Made by a program: the position numbers and the translations under genes | Notes under the pieces: model-generated | The model's database searches: none | What the model was told of the DNA's origin: nothing | The model's input: the letters and a program-made list of their open reading frames with translations, nothing else | Assembly (NCBI GenBank): GCA_018239815.1 | Contig: JAFEGP010000023.1 | Span: 1-57,607 of the forward strand | Source of the DNA: Verrucomicrobiota bacterium | GTDB taxonomy: Bacteria; Chlamydiota; Chlamydiia; Chlamydiales; JAAKFR01 | Length of the DNA stretch: 57,607 bases | Reading direction: 5' to 3' | Shown here: positions 22,767 through 31,986 of the stretch, piece by piece | Layout of the letters: each line of letters begins with the position of its first letter | Numbering within the stretch: position 1 is the stretch's first letter

Positions 22767-23948
22767 TTACATAAATGACCTAATATCAGTGAGAGGTAGT
22801 AAAACAGCCATCATAATCAGGCCAACTACTGCTCCCATGAAAAGCAATAAAACAGGCTGAGCAAGAGTCACGATTCTGGATAGAATTTTTTCAACCTCTG
22901 CTTCATAAATGCTAGCTAATTTTTCAAACATTTGAGGAAGATTGCCCCCTTCTTCCCCAAGAGCTAATAAGCGAATAGTTAGAGGAGGAATCCAAGTGTG
23001 ATGCTTCAGTTCTTGGCTGAGCAAACGCCCTTCTACAATTTTTTGCTCTGCACAGACAAACGCTTGTCTTAAAGCTTGGAAAGCAATGACCTCTCTTGAA
23101 ATTTGCAAGGCGTGTAGAAGAGGCACCCCTCCTTGTAACATCACACCCATAAGGTGGGTAAAGCGAGCTAATTCCCGACGGATAATTAAAGATCCAATCC
23201 AGGGCAGTTTTAAGATCCTTTTTTCGATCCAGCTTTTCCCTCTGTGTGAGCGTAAAAATTGACGACAGGCATAAGTAAGAATCAACAGAAAGCCGATAAG
23301 GTAAGGCCATCCTTGTGTTAAAATGTGACTGAGTTGGATGACAAAATGAGTCAACCCATGTACTGTGCGCCCCTCGAAAACCTCTTCTAAAGAAGGGATG
23401 ACAAAAGTCAAGAGCATGATCACAATCAAGAATGAAAAACTTAACAAGATAATGGGATATAAGGCGGCTGTAAGGAGTTGTTTTTGTAAGCGCTGTTGTT
23501 GGCGTAATAAAGCACCAAGTTGGCATAACGTTTGATTCAAATGGCCGGAGGATTGGCCAGCATCTACCATTGCGATAATCAAAGCCGAGAAGCTTTCAGG
23601 GTAGTGCCTCATTGCTTGTGCAAGAGAATCTCCGCATTGAATACGCTCGCATAGGCCTACAAGTGTTAAATAGTAATGAGAGGAGTGATGTTGGGCTGCG
23701 ATCTCACGTAAACTTTCATAGAGAGGCATCCCAACATTAAGCAATTCAGCTAACTGCTCAATGATTTCAATAAGAGCTGTCTTGTTCAATTTTATGGACT
23801 TAGAAATTTTATGGCTCGGGTCTAGAGATACAAGATAAATGTCCTGAGATTGCAAACGACGCTTAGCTTCTTCTATATTAGGAGCTTCTAGATGTCCTTT
23901 TGTCTTAATTCCTTCTGGGGAGACAGATGTATAGCGGAAAAATGGCAT
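22767..23948 (-). CDS. gspF: Type II secretion inner-membrane platform protein
   Basis: GspF is the polytopic platform protein that links the ATPase to pseudopilus growth. This copy is 393 residues, the normal size. It opens with the usual N-terminal domain (FRYTSVSPEGIKTKGHLEA). It contains two copies of the T2SF domain, one around FSALIIAMVDAGQSSGHLNQ at about 120-140 and one around WIPPLTIRLLALGEEGGNLPQ at about 325. Membrane helices lie at about 162-190, 215-232 and 365-388. It starts 2 bases after gspE, with a G-rich ribosome site. All expected features are present. Confidence 0.96.
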   Translation of the reverse strand: MPFFRYTSVSPEGIKTKGHLEAPNIEEAKRRLQSQDIYLVSLDPSHKISKSIKLNKTALIEIIEQLAELLNVGMPLYESLREIAAQHHSSHYYLTLVGLCERIQCGDSLAQAMRHYPESFSALIIAMVDAGQSSGHLNQTLCQLGALLRQQQRLQKQLLTAALYPIILLSFSFLIVIMLLTFVIPSLEEVFEGRTVHGLTHFVIQLSHILTQGWPYLIGFLLILTYACRQFLRSHRGKSWIEKRILKLPWIGSLIIRRELARFTHLMGVMLQGGVPLLHALQISREVIAFQALRQAFVCAEQKIVEGRLLSQELKHHTWIPPLTIRLLALGEEGGNLPQMFEKLASIYEAEVEKILSRIVTLAQPVLLLFMGAVVGLIMMAVLLPLTDIRSFM

Positions 23949-23950
23949 CT

Positions 23951-25555
23951 TTACCCCCTCGAAGATCCTTTTTTATGAGATATTTCTATCTCTGCTTTTT
24001 GTGCAACGCGCAACACTTCTGCAAGCGTTGTCACGCCTGTACGCACCAAGTGAGCTCCGTGAGTTTTAAGGGTTGTAAAACCTTCTTTCAACGCTTGTTT
24101 TTTCAGTTGAGAGGAGCTTGGTCGTTGTACAATCAGAGATTGTAGTTCTGAGGAAATGGGTAAGAGTTCGTAGATGCCGTGACGTCCTTTATAGCCGGAG
24201 AAGAAGCAGGCTTCACAACCTATTCCGTGATATAAAATTCCCCCATTCAATTGAGAGGATTTTAAACCTATTTGTTCCAGTTCTGCTTCTGTAGGGACAT
24301 AGCGCTCTCTACAATGAGGACAGATGCGGCGAACAAGACGTTGTGCTAGCACACCAACAATGGTGGAAGATAATAAGTAAGGTTCAATGCCCATGTCCAT
24401 TAATCTTGGAATAGCTGAAGGAGCGTCATTTGTGTGCAAGGTACTTAAAACAAGGTGACCTGTTAAGGCGGCTTGAATAGCAATTTCTGCCGTTTCGCTA
24501 TCACGGATTTCTCCGATCATGACGACGTCAGGATCCTGCCTTAAGACATGACGTAATCCCGTTGCAAAAGAAAGACCAATTTTAGGATGTACAGCAATTT
24601 GTGAAATCCCTTCAATTTTATATTCAACGGGGTCTTCCACAGTCATAATGTTATTTTGTTCATCATAAACTTCCCAAAGGGCGCTATACAAAGTTGTTGT
24701 TTTTCCGCTTCCTGTAGGTCCTGTAACAAGAATAATGCCTTCTGGCAAGGAGATAAGACGAGAAAAAGCATCAAGCATGGAAGGCAACATGCCTAGTTGG
24801 TCGAGCCCTAAGATTACATTTTCTTTATCTAAGATACGTAAGACGATACGTTCTCCGTGCGCAATAGGAACAGTGCTTACACGAAAGTCTAGCTCCCGGC
24901 CCCCCATTTTCAGTTTCATACGCCCATCTTGAGGTAGACGGTGTTCTGCGATATCCATTTTTGCTAACACTTTGATACGAGTTAGTAATTGGACGTGGTA
25001 TTCACGCATAGGAAACTGACGGGTCTGCAAGACCCCATCAATGCGGTAGCGCACTTTAAGATCGTTTTCTTGAGGTTCAAAATGAATGTCTGAAGCACCT
25101 TGGCTGATAGCTTCAGAAAGAATCATATTCAATAAACGAATGACAGGAGCCTCATCATCTGTGTCGAGTAGATCATAAATATCATCAGAATCTTCCTGGC
25201 TGTGCTGACCAGGAGCCTCTTCTAAAGTTGTTAGAAATTGAGCTGAGGCTTCTTTTTTCTGATGATAACAACGATCTATGAGAGTTTGAATATGATGGCT
25301 AGGTGCAACAACAGGACAAATTTCTTTGTCGAGCATTAAGCGCAATTCATCAATAGCTTGCAGATTTAAAGGATTAGCAAAAGCAACAGTAAGTTGTTGA
25401 GGAGTTTCATCCAGGGGAATAAGGAGATGTTTTTTTGCAAAAGCATAGGGCAGATTGGCTATAAGCGGTCCTATAAGCTCAGCGTCAGGCAGAACTTTGA
25501 GATAAGGGATGCCCAGTTGTTTAGCTAGTAATGATAGTTCTGTATCTTCTGTCAT
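23951..25555 (-). CDS. gspE: Type II secretion ATPase
   Basis: GspE is the cytoplasmic hexameric ATPase that powers the pseudopilus. It is 534 residues. An N-terminal GspE_N domain (about 1-120) normally binds GspL. The catalytic part has the Walker A motif GPTGSGKTTTLYSA at about 281, the Asp box EDPVEYKIEGISQ, Walker B DVVMIGEIRDSETA, and the His box LSTLHTNDA. The C-terminal metal-binding domain has two CxxC pairs, CPHC and CEAC, about 40 residues apart. These intact motifs argue for a working enzyme. It begins 2 bases after gspD. GspL and GspM are not encoded in the window, although the N-terminal domain that would contact GspL is kept. Confidence 0.97.
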   Translation of the reverse strand: MTEDTELSLLAKQLGIPYLKVLPDAELIGPLIANLPYAFAKKHLLIPLDETPQQLTVAFANPLNLQAIDELRLMLDKEICPVVAPSHHIQTLIDRCYHQKKEASAQFLTTLEEAPGQHSQEDSDDIYDLLDTDDEAPVIRLLNMILSEAISQGASDIHFEPQENDLKVRYRIDGVLQTRQFPMREYHVQLLTRIKVLAKMDIAEHRLPQDGRMKLKMGGRELDFRVSTVPIAHGERIVLRILDKENVILGLDQLGMLPSMLDAFSRLISLPEGIILVTGPTGSGKTTTLYSALWEVYDEQNNIMTVEDPVEYKIEGISQIAVHPKIGLSFATGLRHVLRQDPDVVMIGEIRDSETAEIAIQAALTGHLVLSTLHTNDAPSAIPRLMDMGIEPYLLSSTIVGVLAQRLVRRICPHCRERYVPTEAELEQIGLKSSQLNGGILYHGIGCEACFFSGYKGRHGIYELLPISSELQSLIVQRPSSSQLKKQALKEGFTTLKTHGAHLVRTGVTTLAEVLRVAQKAEIEISHKKGSSRG

Positions 25556-25557
25556 GC

Positions 25558-27876
25558 CTATCTCCCATCATATTCCCCTTGCATTGGTTGAGTCATTGTT
25601 ACGGTAGGCTCAACTCTCCCAAATAATGCTTGCATGCTTCCTTCGAATAGGCGACGTTTCTGTGCGGTTTTAGCTTCCAACAAGGAATGTAAAAGCTCTG
25701 GAACATCCCCAGGACGTTTTTTAAGCTCCTCCCTTTTAATTTTTTCCGCATCTTCTACCGGATCATTAATAATTTTAGGCGTGATGAAGACAAACATTTC
25801 AGTGCTGTTGTCATTCATTTTGCTACAGCTAAATAATTTACCAATGCCAGGGATCTCTCCTAAGAAAGGGATAGAATCTTGAGCATCTTCTATGTTTTTA
25901 CGTCGCAATCCCCCTAAGATAACAGTTTGACCATCTGCAATGCGCACATGGTTTTTAATATGACGGCGTGTCACATCAGGTCGATCATTAGGGTTCTTTT
26001 TTGTCGTATCAAAGGTAATATCTGTGTCAAGCAGGATAAAACCAGTTTCTCCATCCTCACTTTCCTCCATGTTAATGGTAGGTGTGATTTCCATGACAAT
26101 CCCGTATTGAGCGCGGCTATAACTGGATTTGTTTTTGTCACCAGCACCACCTGAATCGATAGACATTTCTTCTACAATTGCAATGGTAGCAGGCGTTTGG
26201 TTCATGGTCGTTATAGAGGGGCTAGCATTAATTTGGATATCTTCTTGGCCAATCAAAAACTGATAAGCTAAATCATAAGCTGGCAATCCATTGCTCTTAG
26301 AACGACTTGTAAAGAAGTCGAGGATACCCCCAGCGCCTAATCCATTCCAAATTAGGCCAGAGCTTGTTCTGTTTAGAGCTTCAGACCCTAAACGGAGTAA
26401 ATTAAGGCCAAAATTATTCTGATGATTCATCTTCTTCTCAAAAAGCAAGACTTCGATCTGAATCATTTTCTTAGGCACATCAAGTTTTTTCAAAAGTTCT
26501 TTAATTTTAGGTAGAGCATCTTGCTGCACAACCATAATGATGGCGCCTGTCTTAGGATCTACAATGAAATTGTTTTGCCCATCTGCTGTGCGATGAGAAT
26601 GACTGGATGCAAGTTTAGGTGCCACTTTGGCTGTCTTAATTAACAAGGAAGAATCTTGGGTCTTATCTTCCTCTTTTTTCTCTTTGGGTTTGTCTTCTTT
26701 AGCCACATCTTTTGATGGGGAAGATTTTCCAGTGAGTAAGTCATAAACACGAGCTAAGACAGAAGCCAATTCCTCAGCATCTGAGTGTTTAGCAACATAC
26801 CAAAACACAGTTTTTTCTTGAGGGTCTTCAATTTGATTTTCTACATCTTGAATAAGTTTAATGGCTTTTTTAAGCTCGTCTCTAGTTCCTGATAAAAATA
26901 GCGATTGACCCAGATTTTCAAGAGGAAGGATGTGCAAAGACGAAGAGGTGCGCACCTCGTCATCTGCTAAACAAAAAGCATTGTTTAAAATGGTTTCCAT
27001 TTGCTTGGCATCTAATTTATTAAGTGTAACCACTTGGCATTCATGACCACCTTGATTAGACCTTACAAAGCCATACAGCTTAAGCAATTCTTGGATGCTT
27101 TGGACTGTGCCTGTTAAGAAAATCTTACCGCCTATTGTTTCAATAGAAAGTGTGGTTGGATGAGAAAAACGTTTTAAAACGTGTAAAGCCGTTTTAGCAT
27201 CTCCTCCTGCCGGGTCTAGAATATAACAAGCACGTGCTGAAGGGGGCAGCAGATCAAGTTGTTCTGCTATGTCTGTAATCATACGAATTGTTGCATGATC
27301 TTCACTCAGAAGGTAAAGTTCTCGCACGTAGGGGTTCAAAGAGCGTATGCCAACACCATATTGTGCTAGGATGAGATCAAGGCATTCTCCCCAAGATTCT
27401 CGCGGAATAGGCAAGCTGGAATAGAGGCTAAAATGTAACAGCCCAATATCTGTTGGAATGACGTAAAGGTAATCGCTGGAACCATAGTCCATAACGAGCT
27501 GGAAAAGATTCGTATCAGGTTGCTGCCATAAAGCATAATCATCTGTTTGTCCGATTAGGACAGCTTCTTTTCTCCACATGTCCTGGATGTTGCGAATCTC
27601 TTCTCTCAGCGTTTGCATGTGTCGGACTAAAGGGGCAAAGCTTTCGGCTGGCGCATTCTGTTGTAAGAGCAGCTGCCCTTTGTCATAAAGAGACTGAAGT
27701 TCGAAGCGTTTTTCTTCCAACGTCTCATTGACTAGCCGTAAATCTTCGGCAAAATCACCATTTTCATGCACGACCTTGGCGTCCAAACTGGCTTTTTTTT
27801 CTGAAATGGACTCTGCTGCTAAAGAGCTCACTCTTGTTGCGAGCACTAAAAAAACAGTTAAATATAAAGATTTCAT
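25558..27876 (-). CDS. gspD: Type II secretion outer-membrane secretin
   Basis: This 772-residue secretin forms the outer-membrane pore of type II secretion. A Sec signal peptide covers about 1-21 (MKSLYLTVFLVLATRVSSLA). A coiled-coil stretch (about 25-95) follows, which is not typical of proteobacterial GspD. Ring-forming N domains are next, then a Lys/Glu-rich linker (KEDKPKEKKEEDK near 400). The C-terminal secretin domain (about 450-720) contains MIQIEVLLFEKK and the late TVILGGLRRKNIEDAQDSIP motif, with FLGEIPGIGKLF after it. The last 55 residues are charged and may bind a pilotin. It overlaps the upstream membrane-protein gene by 4 bases. Its likely partner substrates include Sec-exported proteases, as in other chlamydiae. 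Confidence 0.95.
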   Translation of the reverse strand: MKSLYLTVFLVLATRVSSLAAESISEKKASLDAKVVHENGDFAEDLRLVNETLEEKRFELQSLYDKGQLLLQQNAPAESFAPLVRHMQTLREEIRNIQDMWRKEAVLIGQTDDYALWQQPDTNLFQLVMDYGSSDYLYVIPTDIGLLHFSLYSSLPIPRESWGECLDLILAQYGVGIRSLNPYVRELYLLSEDHATIRMITDIAEQLDLLPPSARACYILDPAGGDAKTALHVLKRFSHPTTLSIETIGGKIFLTGTVQSIQELLKLYGFVRSNQGGHECQVVTLNKLDAKQMETILNNAFCLADDEVRTSSSLHILPLENLGQSLFLSGTRDELKKAIKLIQDVENQIEDPQEKTVFWYVAKHSDAEELASVLARVYDLLTGKSSPSKDVAKEDKPKEKKEEDKTQDSSLLIKTAKVAPKLASSHSHRTADGQNNFIVDPKTGAIIMVVQQDALPKIKELLKKLDVPKKMIQIEVLLFEKKMNHQNNFGLNLLRLGSEALNRTSSGLIWNGLGAGGILDFFTSRSKSNGLPAYDLAYQFLIGQEDIQINASPSITTMNQTPATIAIVEEMSIDSGGAGDKNKSSYSRAQYGIVMEITPTINMEESEDGETGFILLDTDITFDTTKKNPNDRPDVTRRHIKNHVRIADGQTVILGGLRRKNIEDAQDSIPFLGEIPGIGKLFSCSKMNDNSTEMFVFITPKIINDPVEDAEKIKREELKKRPGDVPELLHSLLEAKTAQKRRLFEGSMQALFGRVEPTVTMTQPMQGEYDGR

Positions 27877-29237
27877 TCTAAATCACCATGAGCAATAGGT
27901 TCCGAAGATACTGAAGAGGAGGGAACCGGAGCATATTGGTTGGCGTAGGTCGTTATCGAAGCAGTCATTTCAATAGGTGCAACATCGCTGCGCGTTGTAT
28001 TAAATAGATGTCCAGTTAAGATTTGTTTGCCATTTTGCTTACTTAATTTATCTAAGACAAGCAAGGGCCCGACAAGTTTTTGGTTAACGTAGTCATCTAT
28101 TTTTTGAGCCGAGTCGAGTTTGACCCACCCCTCATGAGTTAAAACAAGCCAGTCATGAGCTCTTAACAAAAGACGCTCAGAACGACTTTCAACAATAAAT
28201 TGAGCCCAAGTCTTGGCACCAACAAAACGAAACTCTTGGTGCAAATCGGGGATTCCTCCCATGTCTCGGGCTCGAATGAGATTAAGAGGCATTTTGGAGA
28301 TACCTTCTACATCCCAAAGTTCAAAAGAAATTAATTTGTCCTCTATTTTTTTGACGGCAAGCAAAGGCAATCCCAAAGTGGATCCCTTGAACAAATAGGC
28401 TGGATGCCACTGCCCTTGTTTCCAAACAAGAAAATCGCCTGCTTTGACAAAGCAGCTGTACAGTTCGTCCCCTAAGCTAAAATCGATACGTTCACGACCC
28501 TGAGTATAAGCGTACTCATCTCCACCATGTTGCTGTAAAAAGAGATCAGGTCCTACCCAACGCGCTTTTTGACGGATCAAAAGGGTAGAATCTACTCTAT
28601 ATTCCCCCAAATCCCAATTGGGAGCACGGCCTGGCTTAGGATCTTGAGCTGTAAGCGTAAAACAGTGATGCTTAGATGGCTGAAGTAATTTTTGTCCTTT
28701 TTCATCCATCATATGTACCGTAACTTCTAAGAGCTTTCCGTTGTGCTTGGGATGCATTTCCAGCCAAAGGGAGGTGGGCTCCTTAGAGGGATAATAACCT
28801 ATGGAAGTTTCGCTTTGCCCCCATAAAGGCCCTTCGCTAACATGGGAATCAGAATCCTTTTGGGTCTCATTGCGATAAGCTAAGTAGAACGGAGCGCCCG
28901 CCTCTATCGAATATAAGTCATCTTCTGTTGAGAGTGAAATATGAAAGCGCGGTTGAGAAGCTAGGATGTCAGGACGCTGAACAAGTCCATGGTAATGAAT
29001 AAATTGAAGAAGGTTTGGTAATTGCAAGGAAGGTTCTACCCACTTAAGTTGTAGAGCACTTTGATCGAGATTGGCAAGGTGTACGGGCTCGAAGGAGCGC
29101 TTAGGTAATTGTTTCTCAGAAGCTAAAATAGGAGATCCTGTGAAATCTATTTTTTTAGAGACTAAAAAAATGATCCCCAGACCCGATAAAACTAGCAAGA
29201 TCACAATTAAAAGATTAAGAAATGGTAGCCAACGCAT
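27873..29237 (-). CDS. Membrane-anchored protein at the head of the type II operon (CT573 position)
   Basis: This 454-residue protein has one N-terminal membrane helix (about 6-27, FLNLLIVILLVLSGLGIIFLVS) and a large periplasmic part rich in beta-strands. There are no cysteines near the helix that would make it a lipoprotein. It is the first gene of the type II operon, just ahead of gspD. In C. trachomatis the gene at this spot is CT573, of unknown function (from memory). In other bacteria the gene upstream of gspD is gspC, which links the inner-membrane platform to the secretin and has the same topology. I see no sequence match to GspC (no HR or PDZ signature), so the functional analogy rests on position and topology only. 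Confidence 0.8.
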   Translation of the reverse strand: MRWLPFLNLLIVILLVLSGLGIIFLVSKKIDFTGSPILASEKQLPKRSFEPVHLANLDQSALQLKWVEPSLQLPNLLQFIHYHGLVQRPDILASQPRFHISLSTEDDLYSIEAGAPFYLAYRNETQKDSDSHVSEGPLWGQSETSIGYYPSKEPTSLWLEMHPKHNGKLLEVTVHMMDEKGQKLLQPSKHHCFTLTAQDPKPGRAPNWDLGEYRVDSTLLIRQKARWVGPDLFLQQHGGDEYAYTQGRERIDFSLGDELYSCFVKAGDFLVWKQGQWHPAYLFKGSTLGLPLLAVKKIEDKLISFELWDVEGISKMPLNLIRARDMGGIPDLHQEFRFVGAKTWAQFIVESRSERLLLRAHDWLVLTHEGWVKLDSAQKIDDYVNQKLVGPLLVLDKLSKQNGKQILTGHLFNTTRSDVAPIEMTASITTYANQYAPVPSSSVSSEPIAHGDLE

Positions 29238-29335
29238 AAATTAAGAATTATTTGCATGGAAGAATACCGTAATACTTAAAAAAAATCAATTGGACATTTA
29301 AAAGAGAATATTTTCAGGGCTTAAAAATTAAAAAT

Positions 29336-29356
29336 TTGTTTTTGAATTAAAAACAA
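29336..29356 (-). terminator. Likely intrinsic terminator after sctT
   Basis: On the minus strand TTGTTTTT and AAAAACAA pair around AATTC, followed by ATTTTTAATTTTT. The stem is AT-only apart from one G-C pair, so it is weak, but the T-rich tail and the position 9 bases after the sctT stop support a terminator for the lpd-to-sctT operon. Confidence 0.55.
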
Positions 29357-29365
29357 GAATTAACG

Positions 29366-30211
29366 CTAGAAAAATCCTTTAGCTAGAGACTCGATTAAGC
29401 GCATAAAAATTTTATACCAACTCATAATTTCCACATCGAGTTGTTTGGCTAAAAGCCACCAGCCCAATGCCAACATTCCAATAGCAGCATAGGCTTTGAG
29501 TGAATACAGCAAAAAGGTGATCTGCACTTGAGGTGCCATGCGATTGGCAACGCCAAGAAATAAATCTGTTAAAAGCATGGCTAACAGAGCAGGCGCTGAA
29601 AGTTGTAATGTCATTTTTAGAACAAAATTAGCCAGGTCTAAAAAAGTTATCCAAAGAGGATGCTTCAAAGAAAAAAAACCCGAAGGCAGGAATCCATCAA
29701 TAGGGATAAAAATAAAAGAATTGAGTAAGCCTTCAAATAAAAAAAAGATTCCGCCTGTTGCAAAAAAAATGACGACCAGAAGGTTTGCTAATAAGGTACC
29801 AGTTGGAGATGTTTGTGTCTGAGACATGGGATCTTGAACTTGGAGGCTTTGTGCTCCCATTTGGTGAGTAATAAGAGATCCAGCAGACTGCGTGTAGTAA
29901 TAGGGTATAGACATTAAAAGGCCGATCAAACTCCCAATAAGGGCTTCTTTAATCATAAGTAAGATAAAAGAAGTGTTAAATTCTACAGGTGCAGCAGGTG
30001 CATGTACGAGCAAAAAAGGCAAAAAAATTAATGTTATAGAAATGCCAAGTCCAATTTTTTGACTATCAGATAATAATTTTCCTCCTAAAAAAGGAGTGAT
30101 AGCAATAGCAGGGACAATCCGCCCCAGACTCAGCAAAAAAATATTCCATACTTCCATAAGAGGACGGGATAAAACAAAGGAAAGGTAGGTATCGGAAGGA
30201 ACAGAACTCAC
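29366..30211 (-). CDS. sctT: Type III secretion export apparatus protein SctT
   Basis: SctT (YscT/FliR family) is an inner-membrane subunit of the export gate. This copy is 281 residues with about six hydrophobic segments. The family features are GRIVPAIAITPFLGG near 31-45, IKEALIGSLIGLLMSIPYYY near 88-107, and GSLITHQMGAQ near 112. The start is GTG at 30211, overlapping the sctS stop (GTGA). The C-terminal amphipathic helix ends RLIESLAKGFF. It is the last gene of the operon and is followed by a probable terminator. Confidence 0.95.
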   Translation of the reverse strand: MSSVPSDTYLSFVLSRPLMEVWNIFLLSLGRIVPAIAITPFLGGKLLSDSQKIGLGISITLIFLPFLLVHAPAAPVEFNTSFILLMIKEALIGSLIGLLMSIPYYYTQSAGSLITHQMGAQSLQVQDPMSQTQTSPTGTLLANLLVVIFFATGGIFFLFEGLLNSFIFIPIDGFLPSGFFSLKHPLWITFLDLANFVLKMTLQLSAPALLAMLLTDLFLGVANRMAPQVQITFLLYSLKAYAAIGMLALGWWLLAKQLDVEIMSWYKIFMRLIESLAKGFF

Positions 30212-30495
30212 GATTTTAATTTATAAAAATTGTTTAGAATTTGCAGGGTGAACTGGGTAATTAAGGATCCCAGCCAGCCCCCCGTTAACATGATTGTTCC
30301 CACGACAGCAACCATTTTTACGGCAAACGCAAAAGTTTGTTCTTGAATTTGCGTTGCAGCTTGAATAATTGCCACGAATAGTCCAATGACAGAAGCTAAA
30401 ATAATAGGGGGTCCAGACATGAGTAAAATAAGCATCATAGCTTGGTAGCAATACTCAAAAATTGCAGTACGGTATGTAGCAGCTAAAATTTCCAT
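30208..30495 (-). CDS. sctS: Type III secretion export apparatus protein SctS
   Basis: SctS (YscS/FliQ family) is the small export-gate subunit. At 95 residues with two membrane helices (about 17-40 and 53-75) it matches the usual 85-95. The family motif GPPIILASVIGLFVAIIQAATQIQEQT covers about residues 28-54, with the Gln-rich end that is typical of FliQ homologues. It begins 4 bases after sctR and overlaps sctT by 4 bases, so production of the gate subunits is probably coupled. Confidence 0.96.
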   Translation of the reverse strand: MEILAATYRTAIFEYCYQAMMLILLMSGPPIILASVIGLFVAIIQAATQIQEQTFAFAVKMVAVVGTIMLTGGWLGSLITQFTLQILNNFYKLKS

Positions 30496-30499
30496 AATT

Positions 30500-31339
30500 T
30501 TAATTATAACTTAAAACTAAGCCCTCCAAAAGTACAGTCCAGCCATTAACCATAACAATAAGTAAAAGCTTGAGAGGTAAAGCGATAGATAGAGGAGAAA
30601 GCATCATCATCTGCATGGCCAAGAGAATATTAGATGTGACAAGATCAATAACGAAAAAAGGAATATAAATCAGAACCCCAATTTCAAATGCTGTTTTAAG
30701 CTGAGACACGATAAAAGCAGGAATGACTACAATAAAATCTCGAGCGGTCAATTGTGCCTGTACCTCAGGAGGAAATGTTTTATGTGCTAGTTTCAGAAAT
30801 CCTTCAATGTGTCGTTTGGAAGAGTTGCGGATTAAAAAATCACGCAAAGGTTCTTTAGCTTCATTGACTATGGCAAGCGTAACAAACGCGGAGTCTTTGG
30901 AGAATAACTGAGAAGGCAATTGCCCTTTAAAAATATGCTCGGAGCGTTGATACATCTGCATTCCCGTAGGGTACATAACATAGATCGTTAAGATAAGGGC
31001 AATACCATTTAAAATCTGATTAGGTGGCGTTTGCTGCGTTCCCAAAGCACTACGTAGCAACCCCAAAGTGATAATGATCTTCATAAAAGAAGTCAGTAGC
31101 ATGATAAGAAAAGGGGCAAGCGCTAATAGCACTAAAACAATGGCTTGAGTTGTTAAGTCTGGGTAATCAGAACCAAAGGCTCCACCTGATTCCAGCCCTG
31201 TTGTGGGATAAGCGGGTGCTTCTTTAGAAGGAATAATATTTTGAGCAACTAAAGAGCTCTCATCCCAAGAGGCCACATTGCGAGGCTCTGCACATAGAGT
31301 TGAGAAAAAAAGTAGAAAAAATAAACTAAAAGCTTTCAT
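30500..31339 (-). CDS. sctR: Type III secretion export apparatus protein SctR
   Basis: SctR (YscR/FliP family) is the main ring subunit of the export gate. This copy is 279 residues, longer than the typical 215-220, because of an N-terminal extension of about 60 residues that starts with a signal-like segment (MKAFSLFFLLFFSTLCAEP). A longer SctR is also found in Chlamydia. Family motifs are ALAPFLIMLLTSFMKIIITLGLLRSALG at about 73-100, followed by the NQILNGIALILT segment, and FVIDLVTSNILLAMQMMMLSP at about 225-245. It overlaps sctL by 4 bases. Confidence 0.95.
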   Translation of the reverse strand: MKAFSLFFLLFFSTLCAEPRNVASWDESSLVAQNIIPSKEAPAYPTTGLESGGAFGSDYPDLTTQAIVLVLLALAPFLIMLLTSFMKIIITLGLLRSALGTQQTPPNQILNGIALILTIYVMYPTGMQMYQRSEHIFKGQLPSQLFSKDSAFVTLAIVNEAKEPLRDFLIRNSSKRHIEGFLKLAHKTFPPEVQAQLTARDFIVVIPAFIVSQLKTAFEIGVLIYIPFFVIDLVTSNILLAMQMMMLSPLSIALPLKLLLIVMVNGWTVLLEGLVLSYN

Positions 31340-31986
31340 GTTGTTTCTTCAGATACCGACCATGTTTTGAAAAATTCTTTAAAGGCATTTTCTAGGGCAT
31401 CAAGGAGTCTGTCTAATTGCGCATTGATGATGCCCGCTTCCGTTTCAATAATGCATCCTCCTTGTCCTATATCATCTCTAGGAAGAATAGCAAGAGTTTC
31501 AACGTTTTCAAAAACTTCTTTGACAAGAGAGCGTTTAGATTCTACTAAATCTAAGTCCGCCTTATTGACATAAATTTTAATTTTTCGATGTTGAGTAACA
31601 GGGCGTAATGCTGTTTTAATAATATCGATAACAAGCTCAGGGCGTTCATCCAACTCTTTGCCTATGATTTTTTTTACAGCAGTCATGGCTAATGAGGAAA
31701 TGGTTTTGGCAATATGCTCACGATTAGCAATCATTTCCTTTTCTAGCAAAGTAAGTTGGGCCGCCCATTTCTGTAGTCCTTCCTCAAATCCTTTCTGTTG
31801 TCCTATTTCATGCAATTGAGCTTTCAGTGTTTCTATTTCTTGAAGGCGAATCTCATTATCTTCTTGGATTTTTTGTAAAAGCTCTTCTCCTTCTAAAAGA
31901 TAAGAGAATTGTTCTTTAGGTATAACCTTAGTGTCATGGGGAATGACGATTTTATTTTTATCAAATAAGGCATAAAATTTCGTCAT
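31336..31986 (-). CDS. sctL: Type III secretion stator protein SctL
   Basis: SctL (YscL/FliH family) is the cytoplasmic stator that tethers and restrains the SctN ATPase. This copy is 216 residues. The first 100 are a charged coiled coil (LLEGEELLQKIQEDNEIRLQ and on). The C-terminal domain has ELVIDIIKTALRPVTQHRKIKIYVNKADLDLVE, matching the conserved end of the family, and a late DDIGQGGCIIETEAGIINAQLDRLLDAL. It overlaps both neighbours by ATGA-type overlaps. SctN is not in the window, so it must lie elsewhere. Confidence 0.93.
   Translation of the reverse strand: MTKFYALFDKNKIVIPHDTKVIPKEQFSYLLEGEELLQKIQEDNEIRLQEIETLKAQLHEIGQQKGFEEGLQKWAAQLTLLEKEMIANREHIAKTISSLAMTAVKKIIGKELDERPELVIDIIKTALRPVTQHRKIKIYVNKADLDLVESKRSLVKEVFENVETLAILPRDDIGQGGCIIETEAGIINAQLDRLLDALENAFKEFFKTWSVSEETT

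Noticed and set aside
24735-24932. Short plus-strand frame inside gspE
   Set aside because: It is antisense to highly conserved gspE codons.
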